From Syntrophales bacterium (GTDB lineage: Bacteria; Desulfobacterota; Syntrophia; Syntrophales; PHBD01): a stretch of DNA of 64,000 nucleotides. The first letter of the stretch is position 1, and each line of letters begins with the position of its first letter. Location: positions 1,116,001 to 1,180,000 of the forward strand of contig DAOSEM010000001.1 in assembly GCA_035363115.1 (NCBI GenBank). The letters are read 5' to 3'. The notes under the pieces are model-generated. The model worked only from the letters and a program-made list of their open reading frames with translations, was not told the origin of the DNA and did no database searches. A program made the translations under genes and the position numbers. Of the stretch, positions 1-7,731 are shown in pieces.

Positions 1-2
1 AT

Positions 3-1199
3 GTCGGGTTCTTCCTCAGTGGGAAGCGGACGGGGCTTCTCCCCGGGGAGGAGCGGATCGTCGTTCCCACCCGGAAGGACGTGGCCCTCTTCGACGAGGC
101 GCCGGAAATGTCCGTCGCGGGCATCACGGAGGCGGTCCTGGAGAAGCTTCGCGATCCGTCGTCCCGCTTCGTCTTTGCGAACCTCCCCAACGTGGACGTG
201 GTGGGCCACATCGAGAACGAGGGGGCCGTCATGAAGGCCGTCGAGGCGGTGGACCGGGCGGCCGGTGTCCTGACCGACGCGGCCCTCCGGGCGGGCTGGA
301 CCGTCATTGTCACCGCCGACCACGGGTCCGCCGAGAAGTGGCTGTATCCCGACGGCGCCGTGGACACGGGCCACACCGACAGCCCCGTGCCGTTCCTGCT
401 CCTGGGACCGGCGGGACCGGTTCCCCTCCGCCCCAGGGGCACCCTGATCGACGCGGCGCCGACGATCCTGGACCTGCTGGGCCTCCCGGCGCCCGCCGCC
501 ATGACGGGCCGGAGCCTCCTGGCGAGCGAAGGGGAGAAGCCCCGGGCCGAACGGCTCCTCGTGCTGCTCCTGGACGGCTGGGGCTTGAATCCCGGGCGGG
601 AAGGGAACCTCATCGCGAAGGCGGATACGCCCGCCATGGACAGACTCCTGGCGGCGGGGGCGCACGCGGCGCTAGAGGCGGCCGGGGAGGCCGTGGGGCT
701 CCCGGCGGGAACCGTGGGGAACTCCGAGGCGGGGCACCTGCACCTCGGCGCCGGGCGGGTGATCTACTCCGACCGCGTCCGGATCGACCGGGCCATCGCC
801 GACGGGTCGTTTGCCCGGAACGAGGCCTTCCGCTGGGCCGCCGAGGGGGCAAAACGGGACGGGAAGGCCCTTCACCTGATGGGGATCGTCTCGTTCTTCA
901 GCTCCCACGGGTCCCTGAACCACCTGTACGCCCTGATGGACCTGGCCAAGGACACGGGGCCCGGGGAGGTCTATATCCACGCCATGCTCGGCCGGCGGGG
1001 GGAGCAGCCGGAGAGCGGGGCCCGGTACATCGAGCAGGTGGAGCGGCGGGCCGCGGAGTCCGGCTGCAGCAGGGTCGTTTCCGTCATCGGCCGCTACTGG
1101 TCCATGGACCGGGAGGAGAACTGGGACCGCATCGAGAAGACCTACCGGATGCTCGTCCATGGGGAAGGGCAGCCGATCCGGGTTGAAACGGGTTCGTAA
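3..1199 (+). CDS. Phosphoglycerate mutase (2,3-BPG-independent)-like protein with permuted domain order, 5' partial
   Basis: The frame is open from the window edge, so the true start is outside. The first part matches the C-terminal phosphatase half of BPG-independent phosphoglycerate mutase (glycolysis/gluconeogenesis, cytosolic): GEERIVVPTRK, the metal-ligand motif NVDVVGH (about nt 189-209), TADHG (about nt 312-326) and GHTDSPVP (about nt 369-392). After the usual family end and a short linker (about nt 520-550), the frame continues into the family's N-terminal half: LLLDGWGLNP (about nt 561), GNSEAGHL with the phosphoserine (Ser near nt 723), HLMGIVS, and GRYWSMDREENWDR near the end. It then stops. 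All seven metal ligands of the family are therefore present, but in the order C-half then N-half. The substrate-site GRD motif is changed (LGRRGE) and VSDGG reads VSFFS, so mutase activity is uncertain. It may be a circular permutation, or one full copy plus half of a second. Confidence 0.8.
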   Translation, partial: VGFFLSGKRTGLLPGEERIVVPTRKDVALFDEAPEMSVAGITEAVLEKLRDPSSRFVFANLPNVDVVGHIENEGAVMKAVEAVDRAAGVLTDAALRAGWTVIVTADHGSAEKWLYPDGAVDTGHTDSPVPFLLLGPAGPVPLRPRGTLIDAAPTILDLLGLPAPAAMTGRSLLASEGEKPRAERLLVLLLDGWGLNPGREGNLIAKADTPAMDRLLAAGAHAALEAAGEAVGLPAGTVGNSEAGHLHLGAGRVIYSDRVRIDRAIADGSFARNEAFRWAAEGAKRDGKALHLMGIVSFFSSHGSLNHLYALMDLAKDTGPGEVYIHAMLGRRGEQPESGARYIEQVERRAAESGCSRVVSVIGRYWSMDREENWDRIEKTYRMLVHGEGQPIRVETGS

Positions 1200-1291
1200 G
1201 GCCGGGCTTTCCACCGGAGGGGTCGGTGCAGCGCCGCCCGCCGCGGCAGGGGCGGGGGGAAACCGTCCGGAACCGGACGGGAGGGGAAGAC

Positions 1292-1822
1292 ATGGAAGCG
1301 GTGGTCAACAAGACCAGGCTGGCCCTGGTGGAGGGGGACATCACCCGGGAGGAGACGGACGCCATCGCCAACGCGGCCAATGAGGGGCTCCGGGGCGGAG
1401 GCGGCGTGGACGGCGCCATCCATCGGGCCGGGGGACCGGCCATCATGGCGGAGTGCCGGAAGATCGGCTTCTGCCCCACGGGGCAGGCCGTCGTCACCAC
1501 CGGCGGGAACCTGAAGGCGAAGTACGTGATCCACACGGTGGGGCCCGTGTACCGGGGCGGGACGAGGGGCGAGGAGAGGCTGCTGGCGAGCTGCTACATC
1601 GAGTGCCTGAAGCAGGCAGTCGCCCGGGGGCTGAAGAGCATCGCCTTCCCGTCGATCAGCACGGGGGTCTACGGGTATCCCATGGACGAGGCCGCCCGCG
1701 TGTCCCTCAAAGCCGTAATCGATTTCCTGAAGGAGAACGAGACCCTGGAGACGGTGCGCTTCGTCCTGTTCGGAAAGGCGGCGCTGGAGGCGTACGAGCG
1801 GGAACTGCGGAAGCTGTTATAG
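1292..1822 (+). CDS. Macro-domain protein, probable ADP-ribose/O-acetyl-ADP-ribose hydrolase
   Basis: A 176-residue single macro domain of the YmdB/MacroD type. These cytosolic proteins bind ADP-ribose and often deacetylate O-acetyl-ADP-ribose or remove ADP-ribose from proteins. Visible motifs are the beta-strand GDIT (near residue 14), NAAN, the glycine-rich GGGGVDGAIH loop that binds the distal ribose, and the PSISTGVYGYP phosphate loop near residue 130. Length is normal for a stand-alone domain. I chose the ATG at 1292 because GAGGGGAAG lies just upstream; the frame is open further upstream but without family similarity. It lies 92 bp after the mutase-like gene and converges with the MoaE-like gene, leaving 7 bp between stops. 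The exact substrate cannot be read from sequence. Confidence 0.9.
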   Translation: MEAVVNKTRLALVEGDITREETDAIANAANEGLRGGGGVDGAIHRAGGPAIMAECRKIGFCPTGQAVVTTGGNLKAKYVIHTVGPVYRGGTRGEERLLASCYIECLKQAVARGLKSIAFPSISTGVYGYPMDEAARVSLKAVIDFLKENETLETVRFVLFGKAALEAYERELRKLL

Positions 1823-1829
1823 AAACCGG

Positions 1830-2180
1830 TCAGGCTTCCGTCTTCCGGGTGACGTCGGCCTTGATCGCGTTCACCGCGTCCATCAGGGCGGCGAAGACGT
1901 TTTCCCGGAAGTCGCCCGCCACGACGACGTACATGACGTCCTCGCCCACGCGCAGGGTCCCCTCCCGGATCTCCGCCAGGACCTCCACGATGCCGGGGCG
2001 GGCCTTGATCCCGGCGATGATGGCGGCGAGGCGCTCCCGGTCGGCCCGGACGGTCACCTGCGAAACGGGGCGGCCGTCCCGGGAGGTGGCCCGGACGACG
2101 CCGTTGTGGCAGAGGATCATCCCCGCCTCGGAAAAGCGGGGATGGGACTTGACAGATTCGATCATGTCCATCAGATTCAT
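1830..2180 (-). CDS. MoaE-like molybdopterin synthase catalytic-subunit family protein
   Basis: A 116-residue protein resembling the short MoaE-type proteins of anaerobic proteobacteria. MoaE with MoaD converts precursor Z to molybdopterin in the cytosol. Recognisable stretches are the N-terminal MILCHNGVVRATSRDGR (residues 21-37) and the VGEDVMYVVVAGDFRENVFAALMDAVNAIK segment (about 77-106), which corresponds to the MoaE beta-strand and helix that end in the catalytic region. It is shorter than E. coli MoaE (about 150 residues), so it may be a divergent paralogue. No other molybdenum cofactor gene is adjacent. It diverges from the dciA-like gene across a 79-bp gap. Confidence 0.65.
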   Translation of the reverse strand: MNLMDMIESVKSHPRFSEAGMILCHNGVVRATSRDGRPVSQVTVRADRERLAAIIAGIKARPGIVEVLAEIREGTLRVGEDVMYVVVAGDFRENVFAALMDAVNAIKADVTRKTEA

Positions 2181-2259
2181 TGCGAAACCTCGATGTTGTC
2201 CTGGTTGTTGAAACGCCCCTGAACGGGCGTCCTTTCATCCGTTTTTCAGCAGGACCGCC

Positions 2260-2772
2260 ATGCGCCGCAAAGGAACCCCGAGACTGGAGCCCCTCGGGCT
2301 GATCATCCGGAAGGTGGCAAAGCGCGAGGGAGTCCCCCTCCAGGCGGCGGACCTGCGTCTCCTGTCCTTCTGGGACCGGTCGGTGGGACCCCAGGTGGCC
2401 GCCCAGACCTATCCCGAGGACATCCGCCGCGGCATCCTCCAGGTGCGGGTCTCCTCCTCCGTGTGGATGCACCAGCTCCAGTTCCTGAAGGAGGACATCC
2501 TGCGGAAGCTCCGGGACGTCATGGGAAGCGAGGAGGTCAAGGGGCTTCGCTTTTCCATCGGCGAGATCCCCCGGTCGGCGGCGGCGCCGAAACGGGAGGC
2601 TCCGCCCCGGGAGATCCTCGGAACCTCGCTCCTGAAGGCCAGGGACCGTCGGCTCATCGACGAGAGCCTGGCGGTCGTGGCGGACCCGGAGCTTCGGGAG
2701 CTCCTGAAGCGGGTCATGACGAAGGACCTGCTTCGCCGGCGGATCCGGGAACAGCGGCGAGGCCGTCCATGA
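2260..2772 (+). CDS. DUF721/DciA-like protein, probable replicative helicase-loading factor
   Basis: 170 residues. The N-terminal ~95 residues fit the DUF721 (DciA) fold: GLIIRKVAKREG, a conserved tryptophan in LLSFWDRSVGPQVAAQTYP, and the strand ILQVRVSSSVWMHQLQFLKEDILRKLRD. DciA interacts with the DnaB helicase and helps load it in bacteria that lack DnaC. The C-terminal part (about 100-170) is basic and low in similarity, which is common in this family. The ATG at 2260 is used; an 18-nt stem-loop (2213-2230, ACGCCC/GGGCGT) lies in the leader. The last 59 bp overlap the convergent TrmN6-like gene. Confidence 0.75.
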   Translation: MRRKGTPRLEPLGLIIRKVAKREGVPLQAADLRLLSFWDRSVGPQVAAQTYPEDIRRGILQVRVSSSVWMHQLQFLKEDILRKLRDVMGSEEVKGLRFSIGEIPRSAAAPKREAPPREILGTSLLKARDRRLIDESLAVVADPELRELLKRVMTKDLLRRRIREQRRGRP

Positions 2773-3502
2773 TCCGCTCCATCTCCCCGGAGTAGTGTCG
2801 CCCGTCCCCGTAAAGGAACAGCGGCGGCATCACGTCCAATTCTTCTCCCCCCCCACGGGTCCCCTCGACGAGGAGAAACTCGCCCTCCGAACCGGAGCGG
2901 GAGTGGACCATCCGGAGGCGCTTCGGCTCGATGCCGCGGGCCTTCATGCCCGCGATCATCGCGGCGGCCCTCCTCGCGGGATAGATCGCGCACATGCGGC
3001 CGCCCTCCCGAAGGAGTTTTGCCGCCGCGTCGAGAAAGTCCTCCAGGCTCCCGGCGATCTCGTGGCGCGCCATGGCCTTCTCGGGGTTCGGATTGACCCG
3101 GCCGGAGCGGGGTTTCCGGTAGGGCGGGTTGAATACCACCAGGTCGAAGGAGGATGCTGCCAGGATCGGGACCGCCCGGCGGACGTCGCCCGTCCGGACC
3201 CGGATACGGTCGGCCAGGCCGTTGAGCGCTGCCGACCGGCGCGCCCGGTCGACCATCTCCGGCTGCAACTCCAGGGCCTCCACGAAGGGGCGTTCCGGGC
3301 GGGTGGCCAGGATCAGGGCGAGGATGCCGCTCCCCGTCCCCAGGTCCGCCGCCGTCTCGTCCGGCCGGAGACACACGAACGAGGCCAGGAGCAGGGCGTC
3401 CACGGAGAACCGGTAGCCCCGCTTCGCCTGGATGACCCGGAGGCGCCCGCCGCAGATGGGGTCCAGGGTCTCGTCTTCCTTCAGGGATACCGCGTGTTCC
3501 AT
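2714..3502 (-). CDS. tRNA1(Val) adenine-N6 methyltransferase-like protein
   Basis: 262 residues with a Rossmann-type SAM-dependent methyltransferase domain. The SAM motif is DLGTGSGILALILA (about residues 54-67) and the catalytic N6-adenine/glutamine motif is NPPY (in VVFNPPYRKP, about 124-133). The N-terminal CGGRLRVIQAKRGYRFSVDALLLASF is typical of YfiC/TrmN6, which methylates A37 of tRNA1(Val), and of related Met-group enzymes. The acidic ligand ALELQPEMV follows. The C-terminal ~30 residues are extra and low complexity, and they overlap the convergent dciA-like gene by 59 bp. A sister methyltransferase acting on another RNA or protein is possible. Confidence 0.8.
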   Translation of the reverse strand: MEHAVSLKEDETLDPICGGRLRVIQAKRGYRFSVDALLLASFVCLRPDETAADLGTGSGILALILATRPERPFVEALELQPEMVDRARRSAALNGLADRIRVRTGDVRRAVPILAASSFDLVVFNPPYRKPRSGRVNPNPEKAMARHEIAGSLEDFLDAAAKLLREGGRMCAIYPARRAAAMIAGMKARGIEPKRLRMVHSRSGSEGEFLLVEGTRGGGEELDVMPPLFLYGDGRHYSGEMERIMDGLAAVPGSAGEAGPSS

Positions 3503-3539
3503 GGGTGCCGGCGAAACCGGACGGCGTCGTCCCGGGTCG

Positions 3540-4784
3540 TCATTCCAGGAAATGGACGAAGAGGCCGCTCCGGAGCTTTGGCTCGAACCAGGTCGATTTC
3601 GGGGGCATGACCCGCCCGGTGTCGGCCACTGCCATCATCTGGTCGAGACTCGTGGGAAACAGCGTGAAGGCCACGGCAGAGCGGCCCGAATCGACCAGCC
3701 TCTCCAGCTCCCCGGGGCCTCGGATGCCGCCGACGAAGTCGATGCGGTCGTCCGTCCGGGGGTCGCCGATGCCGAGAATCGGACCCAGGAGGCGGTCCTG
3801 GAGGATCGAGACGTCCAGCGAGGCGACGGGGTCGTCCGTGTCTTCCGGTCCGGGAAGGTACGTCAGGCCGTACCAGCGCCCGCGCAGGTACATGCCGAAG
3901 TCGCCCGCCCGGCCCGGTCTTTTCTCCGGGATGCCGGGGGTGACGCGGAAACGGCGGGACACCTCCCGGAGGAAGGACTCGTCGTCCATCCCGTTCAGGT
4001 CCCGGACGGCCCGGTTGTAGTCCATGATGCGGATCTCGTCGTGGGAGAACAGGACGGCAAGGAAGAAGTTCCAGGGCTCATCCCCTTTCCAGGCCCCCGG
4101 GTCGGCCTCTCTCCGAGCCCGGGCGACCGCGTCGGCGGCCGCCGCCCGGTGATGGCCGTCGGCGATGTAGAGCGCGTCCACGGTCGAGAAAGCCTGCCGG
4201 ATGGCCGCTTCCACGGCGGGATCGTCCACGGTCCAGACGGTGTGCCCGACGCCGTCGTCGGCGGTGAAGTCGACCGCCGGAGGCCCGCCGCTCACCTTCC
4301 GCAGGGCGTCCCGAAGATCCTCCCGGCTCCGGTAGGCGACGAAGACGGGTCCCGTCTGGGCGTTCAGCCGGTCGACGTGCCGGGTCCGCTCCCGCTCCTT
4401 GTCCTCCCGGGTGAACTCGTGCCTGCGGATGGTTCCGGACTCGTATTCCTTTGTGCTCAGGACGGCCACGAGGCCCGTCTGGCTGTGGCCGCCCATGGTC
4501 TGGCGGTACAGGTAGAAATGCGGGATTTCGTCCCGCACGAGGGTTTCCTCCCGGAGCAGCCGGTCCAGGTTCTCCCGGCCGCGGGCGAACACGGCGGCGG
4601 CGTCGGAGGGAACGTCCGCGGGGAGATCGACTTCCGACTTCTCGACGCGGAGAAAGCTCTGCGGGTTGTCCGCGGCCAGGCGGGCGGCCTCGTCGCGGCT
4701 GACGACATCGTACGGGGGGGCCGCCACCTGCCGGGCACAGTCCCAGCGGGGATGAACGGCGGTGAAGGGTTCTACGGTTACCAT
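3540..4784 (-). CDS. DUF1015 family protein
   Basis: 414 residues, close to the normal length of DUF1015 proteins, whose biochemical role is unknown. Family hallmarks seen are the N-terminal APPYDVVSRDEAARLAADNPQSFLRV, the central YIADGHHRAAAA motif (about residues 206-217) and the C-terminal VMPPKSTWFEPKLRSGLFVHFL. In other genomes this family is often beside serine or phosphoglycerate metabolism genes; here a phosphoglycerate mutase-like gene lies about 2.5 kb away, which may be chance. It is 37 bp downstream of the TrmN6-like gene on the same strand and may share its transcript. It starts at an ATG with AAGGAT upstream and diverges from the hydrolase gene. Confidence 0.85.
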   Translation of the reverse strand: MVTVEPFTAVHPRWDCARQVAAPPYDVVSRDEAARLAADNPQSFLRVEKSEVDLPADVPSDAAAVFARGRENLDRLLREETLVRDEIPHFYLYRQTMGGHSQTGLVAVLSTKEYESGTIRRHEFTREDKERERTRHVDRLNAQTGPVFVAYRSREDLRDALRKVSGGPPAVDFTADDGVGHTVWTVDDPAVEAAIRQAFSTVDALYIADGHHRAAAADAVARARREADPGAWKGDEPWNFFLAVLFSHDEIRIMDYNRAVRDLNGMDDESFLREVSRRFRVTPGIPEKRPGRAGDFGMYLRGRWYGLTYLPGPEDTDDPVASLDVSILQDRLLGPILGIGDPRTDDRIDFVGGIRGPGELERLVDSGRSAVAFTLFPTSLDQMMAVADTGRVMPPKSTWFEPKLRSGLFVHFLE

Positions 4785-4879
4785 GGTTGACAGATCCTTC
4801 TTGTGAAAATGACTTGGGACTGGCAGAATCCGAATCCTTCATAACACAGCCGGAAAAACCTGAACAGGAGGAAGTTTCC

Positions 4880-5365
4880 ATGTCCCAGCCGATACGTGTC
4901 TTCATCCACGGTCTCGAAAGCACCAGCCAGGGCACGAAGGGGGTCTGGTTCCGGGAGCGCTATCCCGGCATGATCATCGGGGATTACCGGGGGAGCCTGG
5001 CGGAGCGGATGGAGGTGCTCCGGGAGAGGCTGGAGGGCAGGGAAAACCTGATCCTGGTGGGCTCCAGCTACGGCGGCCTCATGGCGGCCCTGTTTGCCTG
5101 CGCCTCCCCGGAGCGGGTACGGCGGCTCGTTCTCCTGGCGCCGGCCCTTCATCTGGACGAGTTTGCGCCCTGCCTGGACCGCCGCATCGGCATGCCCGTC
5201 TCCCTCTATCACGGCTCTTTCGACGATGTTGTGCCCCCGGGGCCCGTCCGCGAGATCGCCGGCCGGGTGTTTTCCGATCTGACGTATCACCTCTTGGAGG
5301 ACGACCATAGCATCCACCGGAACTTTCCCCTCCTCCCCTGGGACCTTCTCCTGGAGGTCCGCTGA
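4880..5365 (+). CDS. Small alpha/beta-hydrolase
   Basis: 161 residues with the alpha/beta-hydrolase fold. The nucleophile elbow is GSSYGG (about residues 55-60), the acid lies in YHGSFDDVVPPGPV (about 115-128), and the catalytic histidine is in LLEDDHSIH (about 145-153). This resembles the YqiA/UPF0227-type small esterases that act on short acyl esters, so it is a cytosolic esterase of unknown substrate. I start at the ATG at 4880 because AGGAGGAAG lies at good spacing; an in-frame extension upstream has no family similarity. It sits alone, divergent from DUF1015 and upstream of the PHA genes. A role in PHA oligomer or acyl-ester turnover is possible but not shown. Confidence 0.8.
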   Translation: MSQPIRVFIHGLESTSQGTKGVWFRERYPGMIIGDYRGSLAERMEVLRERLEGRENLILVGSSYGGLMAALFACASPERVRRLVLLAPALHLDEFAPCLDRRIGMPVSLYHGSFDDVVPPGPVREIAGRVFSDLTYHLLEDDHSIHRNFPLLPWDLLLEVR

Positions 5366-5388
5366 GGAGGGGAAAGCCGGGATTCCCG

Positions 5389-5417
5389 TTGACACGGATC
5401 CGGATTCATATTACCTT
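5389..5417 (+). promoter_or_regulatory. Candidate sigma70 promoter for the phaE-phaC operon
   Basis: A consensus -35 TTGACA (5389-5394) lies 17 bp before TACCTT (5412-5417), about 100 bp upstream of phaE. The -35 is perfect and the -10 matches three of six positions. There is no other gene in the gap. Confidence 0.45.
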
Positions 5418-5518
5418 TCAGCCAGTTCCCACGCTCAGAGCCACCCGCTCTGAGGCATCCGGTCCCCATTTCGGGGCACAGCCGTTCACCCATTGCCGTT
5501 ACCGTCGGGAGGTCCATC

Positions 5519-6457
5519 ATGAGTGCTGAACAGGAGGGGCGTAGCCGGTCGGAGTTTCCGCTGGCCGACTGGATCAAGCAGTCCCAGGAACTCTGGACGA
5601 GCTGGATGCAGGTGGCGTCCCAGGCCCGGGGAGTCCCGGATCCGGAGGAGCGGCAGCCGGGAAAGGCGGAAGCGGGAGCGGGCCGGGGGCGCATGCAGGA
5701 GAACTGGGAGACGGCCTTCCGGATGTGGAAGGCTCTCTCGAGCGCCACCAGCGATCCGACCACCGCCGATGCCGCCGTCAAGGGGCTTGGAACCCTGCCC
5801 GATTTTTACATGAAGCTGGCGCAGGCCGGCTGGCTGGCCGTCATGAAGGCCCAGGAGCGGATGGTCGAGAAGGCCGGCAAGATCGGGCAGAAGACCGAAG
5901 CCTACCAGTTTGAAGCCATCGACCAGAACCTGATCAACGCCTGGAAAGAAATATACGAGGAGGAGGTGCGGCAGTTTTACAAGATTCCCCAGTTGGGCCT
6001 GACCCGCTACTACCAGGAGCGGTTCAACGAGTGCCTGGACCAGATGAACCTCTTCCAGGCGGCCCTGTCGGAATTCCTTTACGTCCTCTCCGTGCCGGTG
6101 GAGAAAACCACCAAGGTCTTCCAGGAGAAGCTGGAGACGCTCCAGAGCGAAGGGAAGATTCCCGAGAAGTCCCGGGACTACTATCAACTCTGGCTCCGGA
6201 TCCTCGAGGGACACTACATGACGCTGTTCCAGTCTCCCGAGTACCTGGAGGCCCTGCGCAACGTGCTCGGCCAGCTGGATTCCTTCATCGCATCGAAGAA
6301 CCTGGTCCTGCAGGACGTGCTCCAGTTCCTGCCGGTGCCCACGAACAAGGAGATGGATGAACTGATCAAGGACCTGCATGTCTTCAAGCGGCGCGTCCGG
6401 GAACTGGAACGAAGGGTGAAGGCCCTCGAAAAAGGATCCGCCCCCGCCGCCGGATAG
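5519..6457 (+). CDS. phaE: Class III PHA synthase subunit PhaE
   Basis: 312 residues, within the usual length for PhaE (about 300-370). PhaE is the non-catalytic partner of PhaC in class III polyhydroxyalkanoate synthases; it binds PhaC and stimulates polymerisation at the granule surface. The protein is largely helical and ends in a charged coiled coil (about residues 275-308, DLHVFKRRVRELERRVKALEK). The segment PVPTNKEMDEL just before it is the PhaE/PhaC-type conserved motif. Aromatic-rich W/Y stretches such as WIKQSQELWTSWMQ near the N-terminus are also typical. Start ATG has CGGGAGG upstream. It is 9 bp ahead of phaC, the classical class III order. Confidence 0.92.
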   Translation: MSAEQEGRSRSEFPLADWIKQSQELWTSWMQVASQARGVPDPEERQPGKAEAGAGRGRMQENWETAFRMWKALSSATSDPTTADAAVKGLGTLPDFYMKLAQAGWLAVMKAQERMVEKAGKIGQKTEAYQFEAIDQNLINAWKEIYEEEVRQFYKIPQLGLTRYYQERFNECLDQMNLFQAALSEFLYVLSVPVEKTTKVFQEKLETLQSEGKIPEKSRDYYQLWLRILEGHYMTLFQSPEYLEALRNVLGQLDSFIASKNLVLQDVLQFLPVPTNKEMDELIKDLHVFKRRVRELERRVKALEKGSAPAAG

Positions 6458-6466
6458 GAGGGAACG

Positions 6467-7726
6467 ATGGAACAGCCGAAGATCTCCCTGGACCTGATCC
6501 TGACCAGCCTGGCGGAAGACGCCGAAAAGGCGCAGGAGCGCGTGACCAAGGCCTCGGAAGTCCTCCTGAGCCCGCTCTATACCGACCTGGCCACAACGCC
6601 CTACGACGTGGTCTGGCAGGAGGACCGGGTCAAGCTCAAGCATTACCGGACGGACATCGAGAAGTCCCTGAAGACACCGCTCCTGGTGGTGTATGCCCTC
6701 ATCAACCGGGAGACCATGCTGGACCTTCAGCCCGACCGGAGCGTCGTCCGGACCTTCATGAACAACGGGCTGGATCTCTACATGCTGGACTGGGGCTACG
6801 CGACGCGCAAGGACCGGTATCTGACCATCGACGATCACGTGAACGGCTACATCGACGGGGCCGTGGACTTCATCCGGGAGCGGACCGGCGTGGAGAAGAT
6901 CAACCTCATGGGGATCTGCATGGGCGGTACGTTCTGCGTCATCTACTCGGCCCAGCATCCCGAAAAGATCCGGAACCTCGTCACCACCGTGACCCCCTCC
7001 AGCTTCGACACCACGAAGGGGCTGCTGCACAGCTGGATGCGGGCCATCGACGTGGACCGGCTGGTGGACACGTTCGCAAACCTGCCGGGCGACATCATGA
7101 ACCTGGGATTCCTGCTCCTCAACCCGGCCCGGTTGATGATCGACAAGTACATCGGCTTCTTCGAGAACATGGACAACAAGGCCTTCGTGGAGAATTTCGT
7201 CCGGATGGAGAAGTGGATCTTCGACAGCCCCGACGTCCCCGGGGAGACCTTCCGGCAGTTCGTCAAGGATCTCTATCACGGGAATCTCCTCATCCAGAGC
7301 AAAATGATGGTGGGCGGTAAGCGGGTGGACCTGAAGCGGATCACCATGCCGCTCCTCAACTTCTACGGCCGGTACGACCACCTGGTTCCCCCGGAGGCCT
7401 GTGAGCAGCTGACGAAGGCGGTGGGAAGCAAGGACACGGAGGACATCTGCCTGGACACGGGGCACATCGGGATCTACGTCAGCTCCAAGACCCAGCGGGA
7501 GTTCGCCCCGAAGATCATCCGGTGGCTCAAGGAGAGGGACGGTGCTCCCGCGGCGGCTAAAAAATCCGCAAAGCGAGCGGGCGTGCTGGTCGTGAAGGCC
7601 TCGCCGGCGGCGAAGGCAACAAAGGGGAAGGGGAAATCCAGTACGAAACCGGCGAAGCCGCCAGCCCGGGGCGGCCGTGCACCGGCGGACCGGATGACGG
7701 GCCGCGAATCCATGGAAGCGAGGTAG
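6467..7726 (+). CDS. phaC: Class III PHA synthase catalytic subunit PhaC with Lys/Ala/Pro-rich C-terminal tail
   Basis: Polymerises (R)-3-hydroxyacyl-CoA into PHA at the granule. Residues 1-358 are a normal class III PhaC. The lipase-like box is GICMGG with nucleophile Cys151, the general-base Asp is in GRYDHLVPPE (Asp304), and the catalytic His is in TGHIGI (His333). These positions are within two of the A. vinosum enzyme (149/302/331). Unusually, about 60 residues follow (359-419) that are rich in Lys, Ala, Arg and Pro (for example AAAKKSAKRAG and KGKGKSSTKPAKPPARGG), resembling histone-like tails. Known class III PhaC proteins end near residue 355. It forms an operon with phaE (9 bp upstream) and a GAF gene (5 bp downstream). 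Confidence 0.95.
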   Translation: MEQPKISLDLILTSLAEDAEKAQERVTKASEVLLSPLYTDLATTPYDVVWQEDRVKLKHYRTDIEKSLKTPLLVVYALINRETMLDLQPDRSVVRTFMNNGLDLYMLDWGYATRKDRYLTIDDHVNGYIDGAVDFIRERTGVEKINLMGICMGGTFCVIYSAQHPEKIRNLVTTVTPSSFDTTKGLLHSWMRAIDVDRLVDTFANLPGDIMNLGFLLLNPARLMIDKYIGFFENMDNKAFVENFVRMEKWIFDSPDVPGETFRQFVKDLYHGNLLIQSKMMVGGKRVDLKRITMPLLNFYGRYDHLVPPEACEQLTKAVGSKDTEDICLDTGHIGIYVSSKTQREFAPKIIRWLKERDGAPAAAKKSAKRAGVLVVKASPAAKATKGKGKSSTKPAKPPARGGRAPADRMTGRESMEAR

Positions 7727-7731
7727 AGACG

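Noticed and set aside
5486..7465. A 659-codon open frame on the minus strand across phaE-phaC
   Set aside because: It is antisense to two clear PHA synthase genes, has no recognisable motif and reflects high GC third positions.
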